A DNA stretch of 64,000 bases from Rhodoferax sp. (lineage in GTDB: Bacteria > Pseudomonadota > Gammaproteobacteria > Burkholderiales > Burkholderiaceae_C), in contig JAUSNJ010000127.1 in NCBI GenBank assembly GCA_030645355.1, forward strand, positions 62,001 through 126,000, given 5' to 3'. The notes below the pieces were generated by a model. It was given only the letters and a program-made list of their open reading frames with translations, was not told the origin of the DNA and ran no database searches. Of the stretch, positions 35,091 through 44,199 are shown one piece after another (the first letter of the stretch is position 1; every line of letters begins with the position of its first letter). The translations under genes were made by a program, and so were the position numbers.

Positions 35091-36560
35091 ATGTCCAACC
35101 TCTCCAGCGTCATCAAATCCATCCAGGACGTGATGCGCCAAGACAGCGGCGTCGATGGCGACGCCCAACGCATCTCCCAGCTCACCTGGCTCCTGTTCCT
35201 CAAAGTGTTTGACGCGCTGGAAGAAGAGCTGGAGCTCACCCGCGACAGCTACACCAGCCCCATCCCCGAGCCCCTGCGCTGGCGCAACTGGGCGGCCAAC
35301 GCCGAAGGCATCACCGGCGACCCCCTGCTGAGCTTTGTAAACAACGATCTGTTCGGCGCGCTGAAGAACCTGCGCGGCGACGCCCAGCGCAACCCGCGCG
35401 GCTATGTGGTGCGCGGCGTGTTTGAAGACGCCTACAACTACATGAAGAGCGGCCACCTGCTGCGCCAGGTGATCAACAAGCTCAACGCCATCGACTTCAA
35501 CCGCCAAGCCGAGCGCCACCAGTTCAACGACCTCTACGAATAAATCCTCAAAGACCTGCAAAGCGCCGGCAACGCGGGCGAGTTCTACACCCCCCGCGCC
35601 GTCACCCAGTTCATGGTGGACATGGTCAACCCCCAGTTGGGCGAAAAGGTGCTGGACCCGGCCACCGGCACCGGCGGCTTTCTGGTCTGCGCCATCGAGC
35701 ACATGCGCAAACAGGTCAACAACACCGAGCAGGAGGCCGTGCTGCAAGCCTGCATTGGCGGCGTGGAAAAGAAGCAATTGCCCCACATGCTGTGCGTCAC
35801 CAACCTCATGCTGCACGGCATCGAGGTGCCCAGCCAGGTCGTGCATGGCAACACGCTGGCCCGCCCGCTGCGCGACTACACCGCCGCCGAGCGGGTGGAT
35901 GTGGTGCTCACCAACCCGCCCTTTGGCGGCGTGGAAGAGCCGGGCATTGAACAGGGCTACCCTGCTGATGTGCGCACCAAAGAAACGGCGGATTTGTTTC
36001 TGGTGCTCATCAAACACATCCTCAAAGCCCACGGCCGCGCCGCGCTGGTGTTGCCAGACGGCACCCTGTTTGGCGAGGGCGTCAAAACCCGTATCAAAGA
36101 GCAACTGCTAACGGAGTGCAACCTGCACACCATCGTGCGCCTGCCCAACGGCGTGTTTGCCCCCTACACCGGCATCAAGACCAACCTGCTGTTCTTCACC
36201 AAAGGCACGCCGACCCAAGACGTCTGGTACTACGAGCACCCGTATCCCGCAGGCGTGAAGAACTACAACAAGACCAAACCCATCCGCATCGAAGAGTTTG
36301 ACGCCGAGAATGCCTGGTGGGGCAGCGAGGCCGATGGCTTTGCCAGCCGCGTGGAAAACGAACGCGCGTGGAAGGTCAGCATCGACCAGATCAAGGCGGC
36401 GGGCTACAACCTGGACCAGAAGAACCCCCACGCCGTGGACGCCGTGAGCCACGACCCCGAGCAACTGCTGGCCGACTACGCAAAGTTACAAGGCGAGGCC
36501 CAGGCCCTGCGCGACGAGCTGAAAGACATATTAGCCAAATCGCTCGCTAGCCCTCGTTGA
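35091..36560 (+). pseudogene. hsdM: type I modification methyltransferase subunit M, interrupted by in-frame TAA at 35541-35543
   Basis: ORF 35079..35543 and ORF 35613..36560 are in the same frame; ...RHQFNDLYE* ILKDLQSAGNAGEFYTPRAVTQFMVDMV... continues the HsdM sequence, including TNPPFGG. Confidence 0.88.
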
Positions 36561-36590
36561 GTCTTTGTATGCTGCTATCAAATTTGAACC
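36532..36590 (-). repeat. Interspersed element copy E, spanning hsdM 3' end and hsdS 5' end
   Basis: Reverse complement: TCAAATTTGATAGCAGCATACAAAGACTCAACGAGGGCTAGCGAGCGATTTGGCTAAT. Confidence 0.78.
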
Positions 36591-38257
36591 TATTGGCCAC
36601 CGCCCCCGGCGGCGTGGCGCGCCTGCGCGAGCTGATCTTGACGCTAGCGGTGCAAGGCAAGCTGGTTGCCCAAGACGCTAAGGACGAGCCCGCCAGCGCA
36701 CTGCTGAAAAAGATCCGGATGGAGAAAGACCGGTTGATCGCCGAGGGCAAAATCAAGCGGGATAAGCCGCTGGCGGAGATTGCGGAGAAGGAAAAGCCGT
36801 TTAATCTTCCTCGCGGGTGGGAATGGGTGCGACTTGGCGGCACCATGGAAATGCTTAACGGGAAGCCATTTAAGCCAACCGAATGGTTGCCCGCCGGCTT
36901 GCCAATTGTCCGTATCCAAAACTTGAATAAAGCGAATGCACCATTCAATTACTGCGATCCAGCACTTGTTGCTGAAAAAAATCGGATCGACAGTGGCTCA
37001 TTTCTCATTAGTTGGTCTGGTACTCCGGGCACTTCCTTTGGTGCATTCATTTGGCAGCGGGGTGCCGCTGCTCTAAATCAGCACATCTTTAAATGTGAGC
37101 TTCTTGGCAATGTTTTTGTACCTGAGTTTCTGAAGCTTTCGATCAACAGTCAGCTCAACGTGTTGATTGCTCAAGCCCAAGGAGGAGTGGGGTTGCAGCA
37201 CGTAACTAAAGGCGTTCTGGAGAGCCTTGTGTTAGTTCTGCCACCCCTCCCCGAACAATCCCGCATCGTCACCCGCGTCGAAGAACTCATGCGCCTGTGC
37301 GACGCCCTCGAAGCCAAAGGTCAGCTCGAAGCCACACAACACGCCCAGCTCGTCACCACCCTGCTAGGCACACTCACCGACAGCGAAACGCCCGCGCAAC
37401 TGGCCGACAACTGGCACCGCATCGCCACCCACTTCGACCTGCTGCTAGACCGCCCCGAAGCCGTAGACGCCCTGGAGCAAACCATCCTGCAACTGGCTGT
37501 GCGCGGCCTGCTCGTCCCCCAAGACCCGCAAGACGAATCCGCCAGCGCGCTGCTCAAGAAAATCCGCGCCGAAAAAGACAAGTTCATAGCCGAGGGCAAG
37601 ATCAAACGCGATAAACCCCTGCCGCCGATTGTGGAGGAGGAGCAGCCGTTTGCGTTGCCGCTGGGGTGGGAGTGGTGTCGACTTGTTGACGTTGCTGTGT
37701 CCGGTCCAACAAATGGGTTGTCACCACGCCCAATTGAAACACCAACGGATATGAAGTGTTTGTCTTTGAGTGCAACGACACAAGGAGTCTTCAGGCCGGA
37801 ATGCTTCAAGTACGTAGACATTTCAGCTGTTCAAGCGAAACAGTTCTGGCTTAAGCGTGGGGATTTGTTGATTCAGCGGGGTAACTCGCTTGACTATGTC
37901 GGCATTGCTGCCTTGTATGACGGCTCCGATGACGCCTACATCTATCCAGACCTCATGATGCGTTTGCAGCTGAGCCAGTCAGTTAGTGCCATGTTTGTGC
38001 ATTTGGCGATGGTTTGTATTGAAGGCCGTGATTACTTCAAAAGAAACGCAACTGGTACTCAGGGAACTATGCCAAAGGTAAATCAAGCAACGGTAGCTGG
38101 TGCTCCATTGCCATTGCCACCCCTCGCCGAACAATCCCGCATCGTCACCTGCGTAGCCCAGTTGCGCCGCCTGTGCGCCGACCTGCGCCAGCGCCTGACC
38201 GCCAGCCAATCCACCCAAGCCCATCTGGCCGAGGCGCTGGTGCAGGGTGTTGCGTAG
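36557..38257 (+). CDS. hsdS: type I restriction specificity subunit S
   Basis: Two TRDs and duplicated conserved regions (LTLAVQGKLV...SALLKKIRMEKDRLIAEGKIKRDKPL / LQLAVRGLLV...SALLKKIRAEKDKFIAEGKIKRDKPL; PLPEQSRIVTRVEELMRLC / PLAEQSRIVTCVAQLRRLC). Start TTG 36557 or ATG 36569. Confidence 0.93.
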   Translation: MSLCMLLSNLNLLATAPGGVARLRELILTLAVQGKLVAQDAKDEPASALLKKIRMEKDRLIAEGKIKRDKPLAEIAEKEKPFNLPRGWEWVRLGGTMEMLNGKPFKPTEWLPAGLPIVRIQNLNKANAPFNYCDPALVAEKNRIDSGSFLISWSGTPGTSFGAFIWQRGAAALNQHIFKCELLGNVFVPEFLKLSINSQLNVLIAQAQGGVGLQHVTKGVLESLVLVLPPLPEQSRIVTRVEELMRLCDALEAKGQLEATQHAQLVTTLLGTLTDSETPAQLADNWHRIATHFDLLLDRPEAVDALEQTILQLAVRGLLVPQDPQDESASALLKKIRAEKDKFIAEGKIKRDKPLPPIVEEEQPFALPLGWEWCRLVDVAVSGPTNGLSPRPIETPTDMKCLSLSATTQGVFRPECFKYVDISAVQAKQFWLKRGDLLIQRGNSLDYVGIAALYDGSDDAYIYPDLMMRLQLSQSVSAMFVHLAMVCIEGRDYFKRNATGTQGTMPKVNQATVAGAPLPLPPLAEQSRIVTCVAQLRRLCADLRQRLTASQSTQAHLAEALVQGVA

Positions 38258-38270
38258 AGTGCGCATAACC

Positions 38271-38300
38271 CTTGATTCTGCTTGATTAAACTTGATTTCA
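38271..38300 (+). repeat. Three 10-bp-phased direct repeats CTTGATTNNN upstream of the XRE-ImmA gene
   Basis: CTTGATTctg CTTGATTaaa CTTGATTtca at 38271, 38281, 38291. Confidence 0.8.
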
Positions 38301-38326
38301 AGAGCTTTGCACCGATAATCTACTGC

Positions 38327-38347
38327 TTATGCACAAAGTTATCCACA
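38327..38347 (+). promoter_or_regulatory. Two DnaA-box-type nonamers (TTATGCACA, TTATCCACA) overlapping the start of the XRE gene
   Basis: Exact TTATNCACA matches at 38327-38335 and 38339-38347, same orientation, 12 bp apart. Confidence 0.5.
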
Positions 38348-39450
38348 GTGAGAACATCAAGTCTGCCATTCAAGCGCGGGGGTGGACCCAAAAGGAACTG
38401 GCTGCGCAGTTGGGTGTAACGGGCCAGGCCGTTACCAACTGGATGAAGGGCACGGATTTCCCCCGGCCCGACAAGCTGCTCAAACTGGCGACCACCTTGA
38501 AGCTTGGTTTTGCGGACTTGGTGCAGTTGCACCAAGCTGCCCAGCCCGTAGTGGCGTTCCGCAAAAAAGCGGGCGCAAAGACTACCGATGCGCATGTTTC
38601 CAAAGCCATGGCAATGGGTGCCTTGCTTAAAGGTTTGGTGCCTTTTCTGCCGACCCTGCCCCAATTGCGCCGCCAGTTGCCCAACCCCACTACCGATTAC
38701 GTCGCACTGCAGGCAGTCGCTGCGCAGGTGCGTGCAGCACTGGGTTTGACACAAGGCGCAGTGCTGCATTACGAGCACTTGCTAGGTGAGTTTGTGGAAA
38801 ACGGCGCAGTGGTCGTGCCGGTGATGTGGGGTAACCAGCAAAACCACAAAAATGCACTGCACATTCTTTTGCCGCAAGAGCGTGTGACCTTCATTCTGTT
38901 GAATCTGGATACGTATCTAGAGGACTTCAAGTTCTGGATGGCGCATGAATTGGCGCATGTGTTCACCCCTGACTTGGCAGGCAAAGAAGAGGGTGAGGAT
39001 TTCGCCGATGCGTTTGCCGGTGCACTGCTGTTTCCTGTTGAGTTAGCCCGCACAGTCTACGAAAAGGTTTCTGGCGGCAACAAGACCAATGAATCAAAGG
39101 TGCTGCAGGCATTTGCAGCCGAGCATGGCATTTCGCTGTTCAGCGTTTTCAGCGAAACAAACCGGTTTGCCAAAGCCAATGGGCTACTGCCCCTAAAGCA
39201 CGAAGCCCATGAGGTTCATGCCATTCGCAACGCGCAGCGTGGCAAATTTGTGAGCGAGTTATTGTTCGCGCCATTGCCGCCCGAGCCTTCTGTCTATGTG
39301 GCGGCTGCGGAAAAGCAATTTAAGAGTCCGTTCTTTTATGCCTTGCGGCGCATGGTGAAAGAGCAGCAAACGGGCGCTGGATACATTCAGCAGGTGATGG
39401 ACATTCCTATGCAGGATGCAGCGGCACTGCATAAGGAATTGGTTCGGTGA
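38329..39450 (+). CDS. XRE-family HTH fused to ImmA/IrrE-type metallopeptidase
   Basis: N-term IKSAIQARGWTQKELAAQLGVTGQAVTNWMKG; HExxH in FWMAHELAHVFTPDLAGKEEGEDFADAFAGALLFP. Confidence 0.9.
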   Translation: MHKVIHSENIKSAIQARGWTQKELAAQLGVTGQAVTNWMKGTDFPRPDKLLKLATTLKLGFADLVQLHQAAQPVVAFRKKAGAKTTDAHVSKAMAMGALLKGLVPFLPTLPQLRRQLPNPTTDYVALQAVAAQVRAALGLTQGAVLHYEHLLGEFVENGAVVVPVMWGNQQNHKNALHILLPQERVTFILLNLDTYLEDFKFWMAHELAHVFTPDLAGKEEGEDFADAFAGALLFPVELARTVYEKVSGGNKTNESKVLQAFAAEHGISLFSVFSETNRFAKANGLLPLKHEAHEVHAIRNAQRGKFVSELLFAPLPPEPSVYVAAAEKQFKSPFFYALRRMVKEQQTGAGYIQQVMDIPMQDAAALHKELVR

Positions 39451-40037
39451 CAACCCAGGTCCTGCTGGACACGAATATCTACCTACGGCTTGCTAAACGC
39501 ATACGCCCGGCAGTAGGGCGGAAGTTTGGGCAAGTGCCTTATGTATTGGTCATACTCAAGGACGTTGAGGAAGAGGTGCACCGCAGTGCTCGGCTTCGCT
39601 TTTTGAACCCTTGGTTTGATGAGCCTGAATTTGCTGACGAGCGAATAGCAAAGCAAACCCGACTTAGCGAAGTTGAGAAGCAAGAAATAAAGCTGGTGCA
39701 AGGGGTTCTGCAGGGCACGGTTCAGCTTGATGTTGCCAAGTACACTACAGGTCGTTCACCCCCGGGCGCTACGGATTGTTGGTTGCTGGCATACGGTCAA
39801 GTCAAGGGCGCCATTGTGGTGACCGACGACCTGGGCATGCACACGCTGGCCGCTGATGCTGGACTCAAGGTCTGGCATGGGTTCGAGTTACTCGCCAAAC
39901 TCAAAACGGCGAAGGTTGTGGACAACGATTTGGTGCGCGATATCTACGACGCGTTGGAGCGCAACGGCGATATGACCGAGACTTGGCGCAAAGCCAAACA
40001 TACGGAATTCGCGCGGATATTTGGTCCCAAGCCCTAA
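39447..40037 (+). CDS. PIN-domain-like protein, predicted toxin/nuclease partner
   Basis: TQVLLDTNIYLRL N-terminal acidic motif, later GATDCWLLAYGQVKGAIVVTDD; GTG start overlaps the preceding TGA. Confidence 0.78.
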   Translation: MTTQVLLDTNIYLRLAKRIRPAVGRKFGQVPYVLVILKDVEEEVHRSARLRFLNPWFDEPEFADERIAKQTRLSEVEKQEIKLVQGVLQGTVQLDVAKYTTGRSPPGATDCWLLAYGQVKGAIVVTDDLGMHTLAADAGLKVWHGFELLAKLKTAKVVDNDLVRDIYDALERNGDMTETWRKAKHTEFARIFGPKP

Positions 40038-40046
40038 GGTTTCAAC

Positions 40047-40083
40047 AAAAAAACACCCACTCACTTTGTTAAGCAGAGCGGGT
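40047..40083 (-). terminator. Rho-independent terminator for the mmsA-like transcript
   Basis: Minus strand ACCCGCTC-tgcttaacaaagt-GAGTGGGT (one G-U) followed by GTTTTTTT. Confidence 0.65.
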
Positions 40084-40167
40084 ATTCGGAATATGGATCG
40101 AGAGAGATACGGTGAACCGAATCACCGCCCTACGTGAAGCCGCTCTTAATCTCTCAAGACCCTATTT

Positions 40168-41673
40168 TCATTTGCTACTCGGAAACGCAAACACCGCCCC
40201 CTCGCGCACTCCAGCACTCGGCCAGCGCTGTGTGATCGTCTTGCGCTTGGTGTAGAAGCGCACCGCATCAGGCCCGTAGGCGTGCAAATCTCCAAACAGG
40301 CTGCGCTTCCAGCCGCCAAACGAGTGGTAGGCCACCGGCACGGGCAGCGGCACATTGACACCGACCATGCCGACCATGATGTTGTCGGTGAAGTAGCGCG
40401 CGGCCTCGCCATCGCGGGTGAAGATGCAGGTGCCGTTGCCGTATTCGTGGGCGTCGATCAGGTCCATCGCCTCTTGCAGCGTCTTCACGCGCACCACGCC
40501 CAGCACCGGGCCAAAGATTTCTTCCTGGTAGATCACCATGCCGGGCTTGACGTTGTCGAACAGGCAAGGGCCGAGGTAGTAGCCGTCCTCATGGCCGGCA
40601 ATCGTCAGGCCACGGCCATCGACGACCAGCGTGGCGCCTTCCTTCACGCCCTGGTCCACATAGCCCTTAACCTTCTCGAAGTGTGGCTTGGTCACCAGCG
40701 GGCCCATGTCCATGCCGGGTGCGGTGCCGGGGCCGACCTTCATCTTGCTGATCTCGGTCTTCAGGCCGGCAATCACGGCGTCGGCTGTCGCATCGCCCAC
40801 AGCCACCACCAGCGGGATGGCCATGCAGCGCTCGCCGCAGGAACCGTAGGCCGCGCCCATCAGTGCGCTCACCGCGTTGCCAATGTCGGCGTCGGGCATG
40901 ACCACGGCGTGGTTCTTGGCGCCACCCAGTGCCTGCACGCGCTTGCCGTGCGCGCAACCGGTGGTGTAGATGTATTCGGCAATGGGGGTGGAGCCGACGA
41001 AACTCACCGCCTTGACGCGCGGGTCGGTCAGCAGCGTGTCCACGGCTTCCTTGTCGCCGTTGACCACGTTGAGCACGCCGGGTGGCAGGCCGGCTTCCAG
41101 CGCCAGCTGCGCGATGCGCAGCGTGGAGCTGGGGTCGCGTTCGGAGGGCTTCAACACAAAGGTGTTGCCGCAGGCCACGGCCATCGGCCACATCCACAGC
41201 GGCACCATGGCCGGGAAGTTGAACGGGGTGATGCCGGCGGTCACGCCCAGCGCCTGGAATTCGCTCCACGAGTCGATGGCGGGGCCGACGTTCTTGCTGT
41301 GCTCGCCCTTGAGCAGCTCAGGCGCGTAGCTGGCGTATTCCACGTTCTCGATGCCACGCTGCAGCTCGCCCAGCGCGTCGCTCAGCACCTTGCCGTGTTC
41401 GGCGGTGATCAGGGCGCAAAGTTCCTCGGCGTGCTGTTCCAGCAGGACTTTCAGGTTGCCCATGACGCGGGCGCGCTTGAGCGGCGGCGTGTTGCGCCAG
41501 GCGGGGAAGGTCGCCTGGGCGTTGGCAATGGCTTCTTCGACCGTGGCCTTGGGGGCCAGCAGTACACGCTTCTCGGCCATGCCGGTGGCGGGGTTGAAGA
41601 CGTCCTGCGCACGAGCGCCGGTGGTGACGATCTGGCCGCCGATCAGGTGGCCGATGGTGGGGAGCTGGGACAT
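40168..41673 (-). CDS. mmsA: CoA-acylating methylmalonate/malonate-semialdehyde dehydrogenase
   Basis: IGGQIVTTGARAQDVFNPATG..., GITPFNFPAMVPLWMWPMA, YGSCGERCMA, MVGVNVPLPVPVAYHSFGGWKRSLFGD. Confidence 0.94.
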   Translation of the reverse strand: MSQLPTIGHLIGGQIVTTGARAQDVFNPATGMAEKRVLLAPKATVEEAIANAQATFPAWRNTPPLKRARVMGNLKVLLEQHAEELCALITAEHGKVLSDALGELQRGIENVEYASYAPELLKGEHSKNVGPAIDSWSEFQALGVTAGITPFNFPAMVPLWMWPMAVACGNTFVLKPSERDPSSTLRIAQLALEAGLPPGVLNVVNGDKEAVDTLLTDPRVKAVSFVGSTPIAEYIYTTGCAHGKRVQALGGAKNHAVVMPDADIGNAVSALMGAAYGSCGERCMAIPLVVAVGDATADAVIAGLKTEISKMKVGPGTAPGMDMGPLVTKPHFEKVKGYVDQGVKEGATLVVDGRGLTIAGHEDGYYLGPCLFDNVKPGMVIYQEEIFGPVLGVVRVKTLQEAMDLIDAHEYGNGTCIFTRDGEAARYFTDNIMVGMVGVNVPLPVPVAYHSFGGWKRSLFGDLHAYGPDAVRFYTKRKTITQRWPSAGVREGAVFAFPSSK

Positions 41674-41682
41674 GGATTTTCC

Positions 41683-41745
41683 TGGGTGACTATCAATAAA
41701 AATGACCTCTAGCCCTCGTGAATATTGCTTCAGCAGCTATCAAAA
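41683..41745 (-). repeat. Interspersed element copy F, leader of mmsA
   Basis: Reverse complement: TTTTGATAGCTGCTGAAGCAATATTCACGAGGGCTAGAGGTCATTTTTATTGATAGTCACCCAGG; right end shared with copy D. Confidence 0.8.
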
Positions 41746-41760
41746 CAAGAGCATACTGTG

Positions 41761-43140
41761 TCAGGCGGTGGCGTTCAGCGACTCGCCCAGGGCGTTGATC
41801 AGGCTGTCGATCTCGGCCGCGGTAGCGATAAAGGGTGGCGCCAGCTGGATGGTGTCTCCACCATAACGCACGTAGAAGCCTTTTTCCAGGCATTTCATCG
41901 CGATCTCGTACGGGCGCTTGGCCGGCTCGCCTGGGGCCGACGCAATCGTGAAGCCGGCGGCCAGGCCGTAGTTGCGGATGTCGCCCACGTGTTTGGCTAC
42001 CTTGAGGCTGTGCACCGCCTGCTCAAAATGCGGGGCCAGTGCGGCCACGCGATCGACCATGTTTTCCTTGACCAGCACATCCAGCGCGGCAATGCCGGCG
42101 GCGCAGGCCACTGGGTGGGCCGAGTAGGTGTAGCCGTGGGCGAACTCCAGCATGTAGTCCGCTCCGCCCTGGGCCATGAAGGTGTCGTAGATGTCCTTCT
42201 TGGCGACCACCGCACCCAGCGGCTGGGCACCGTTGGTGACCTGCTTGGCGATGTTCAAAATGTCGGGCGTCACGCCGAATGCAGCTGCGCCGGTGTAGGC
42301 GCCCATGCGGCCAAAGCCGGTGATGACCTCATCAAAAATCAGCAGGATGTTGTTGGCGGTGCAGATCTCGCGCAGGCGCTGCAAATAGCCCACCGGCGGG
42401 ATCACGACCCCGGCGGAGCCCGACATGGGCTCGACGATGACGGCGGCGATATTGGACGCGTCGTGCAGCGCAATGAGTTTGAGCAGCTCATCAGCCAGCT
42501 CGGCACCGGTGGGTGGCATGCCCTTGTAGAACGCGCCGGCAGCGGGTTGCGTGTGGGGCAAGTGGTCGGCCTCGATGCCCTGGCCGAATGTCTTGCGGTT
42601 GCCGACGATGCCGCCGACCGAGATGCCACCGAAGTTGACGCCGTGGTAGCCCTTTTCGCGGCCGATCAGGCGCGTCTTGGTGCCTTGGCCCTTGGCACGC
42701 CAGTAGGCGCGCGCCATCTTGAGCGCGGTGTCAGCGGACTCGGAGCCCGAGCCGGTGAAGAACACATGGTCCAGGCCGGTGGGCATGAGTTCGGTGATCT
42801 TGTTGGCCAGCTCAAAGGACAGCGGGTGTCCGTACTGGAAGGCGGGCGAGTAGTCCATGGTGCCGACCTGGCGGCTCACCGCCTCGGTGATCTCAGAACG
42901 GCCATGGCCCAGACCGCAGCACCACAGGCCGGACAGACCATCGAACACCTTTTTGCCGTGGCTGTCGGTGTAGTAGGCGCCCTGAGCGCTGACCAGCATA
43001 CGGCCGACTTGTGGGCCAGCGGCCTTGAAGTTGCGGTTGGCCGAGAAGGGCATCCAGTGCGCCTCCATCCAGCGCGCGTCACCGGGAAAGGCGCTGGTGC
43101 TGGTGACGGCGGTCGAAGGGCTGTTGTCGTTGAGTTTCAT
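41761..43140 (-). CDS. class III aminotransferase, beta-alanine/omega-amino acid:pyruvate type
   Basis: MPFSANRNFKAAGPQVGRMLVSAQGAYYTDSHGKKVFDGLSGLWCCGLGHGR, LLIFDEVITGFGRMG; start MKLND at 43140. Confidence 0.92.
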   Translation of the reverse strand: MKLNDNSPSTAVTSTSAFPGDARWMEAHWMPFSANRNFKAAGPQVGRMLVSAQGAYYTDSHGKKVFDGLSGLWCCGLGHGRSEITEAVSRQVGTMDYSPAFQYGHPLSFELANKITELMPTGLDHVFFTGSGSESADTALKMARAYWRAKGQGTKTRLIGREKGYHGVNFGGISVGGIVGNRKTFGQGIEADHLPHTQPAAGAFYKGMPPTGAELADELLKLIALHDASNIAAVIVEPMSGSAGVVIPPVGYLQRLREICTANNILLIFDEVITGFGRMGAYTGAAAFGVTPDILNIAKQVTNGAQPLGAVVAKKDIYDTFMAQGGADYMLEFAHGYTYSAHPVACAAGIAALDVLVKENMVDRVAALAPHFEQAVHSLKVAKHVGDIRNYGLAAGFTIASAPGEPAKRPYEIAMKCLEKGFYVRYGGDTIQLAPPFIATAAEIDSLINALGESLNATA

Positions 43141-43260
43141 GGCATTCCTTCCTGTAAGCGGGTGCAACGGTTCCCGCAAGGGCTTGCGGGAGGCTTTCGT
43201 ATTGTGGGCAGCTCTGTTACTCTCATAAAGTCACAATTGCCACTATTCAGTTATCAAAAA

Positions 43261-44193
43261 ATGCAAGTGAAGAAGAAAGCCGTTCTGGGCCAGATCAGCG
43301 ATATGGATTTGCGCCTGCTGCGCGTGTTCCGCGCGGTGGTGGATTGCGGCGGCATGGCGGCAGCCGAATTGGAGCTGAACATCGGCACCTCCACCGTCAG
43401 CCGCCACATCAAGGACCTGGAGACCCGGCTGGGCCTGACGCTGTGCCGGCGTGGCCGGGGCGGCTTTGCGCTGACGCCGGAGGGCCACAAGATCTACGAG
43501 CAGACGACGGCGTTGTTGGCGGCGACCGACGCCTTTCGCAGCGGTGTGGACGAAATCCACCAGCGCATGGGTGGCGCGCTGCACGTGGCCATGTTCGACA
43601 AGACGGCCAGCAATCCGGCCGCTCACATTGCGCAGGCGATTGCGCTGTTCAGCCGCCAGGCACCCGATGTGGCGCTGAACCTGCATGTGGGCACGCTGAC
43701 CGCGATTGAGCGCGGGGTGCTGGACGGGCAGTACCAGATCGGCATCATTCCCGGCCACCGCAGTTCGGACGCGCTGGAATATGCCCGGCTGTTTGACGAG
43801 ACGATGTTGCTGTATGGCGGCGCAGACCATCCGTTGATGGATGCCGATCCGCAGACGCTGGATTGGGACAGCTTGCGGGCCTACCCATTTGCCGGGCTGG
43901 GCTACCACTCACCGAATATGGAAATCAGCCAGCAGGTGCGCCTGACACGCAAGGCGACCGGCTTTGACCAGGAGGCCATCGCGACCCTGATTCTGTCAGG
44001 TCAATTCTTGGGGTTTTTGCCCGACCACTACGCAGAAAGTTTTGTGCGCGCGGGGCAGATGCGTGCGATCCAACCGACACTGTTTCACTACGCGTGCCAG
44101 TTTTTTGCCATTACCCGGCGTTCGCCGCAACCCGCGCGGGCCACAAGAGCGTTTCAGGATTGCCTTGCCAAAGCCCACACTGCGGCTCAGTGA
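43261..44193 (+). CDS. LysR-family transcriptional regulator
   Basis: MDLRLLRVFRAVVDCGGMAAAELELNIGTSTVSRHIKDLETRLGLTLCRRGRGGFALTPEG; start chosen at 43261 inside ORF 41725..44193. Confidence 0.9.
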   Translation: MQVKKKAVLGQISDMDLRLLRVFRAVVDCGGMAAAELELNIGTSTVSRHIKDLETRLGLTLCRRGRGGFALTPEGHKIYEQTTALLAATDAFRSGVDEIHQRMGGALHVAMFDKTASNPAAHIAQAIALFSRQAPDVALNLHVGTLTAIERGVLDGQYQIGIIPGHRSSDALEYARLFDETMLLYGGADHPLMDADPQTLDWDSLRAYPFAGLGYHSPNMEISQQVRLTRKATGFDQEAIATLILSGQFLGFLPDHYAESFVRAGQMRAIQPTLFHYACQFFAITRRSPQPARATRAFQDCLAKAHTAAQ

Positions 44194-44199
44194 GAACGC

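Noticed and set aside
35079-36560. hsdM as two independent genes
   Set aside because: Same frame and continuous homology across the TAA; better explained as one gene with a nonsense codon.
38271-38300. Short CRISPR-like array at the CTTGATT repeats
   Set aside because: Repeat unit is 7 bp with 3-bp gaps; far too short for CRISPR and no cas genes.
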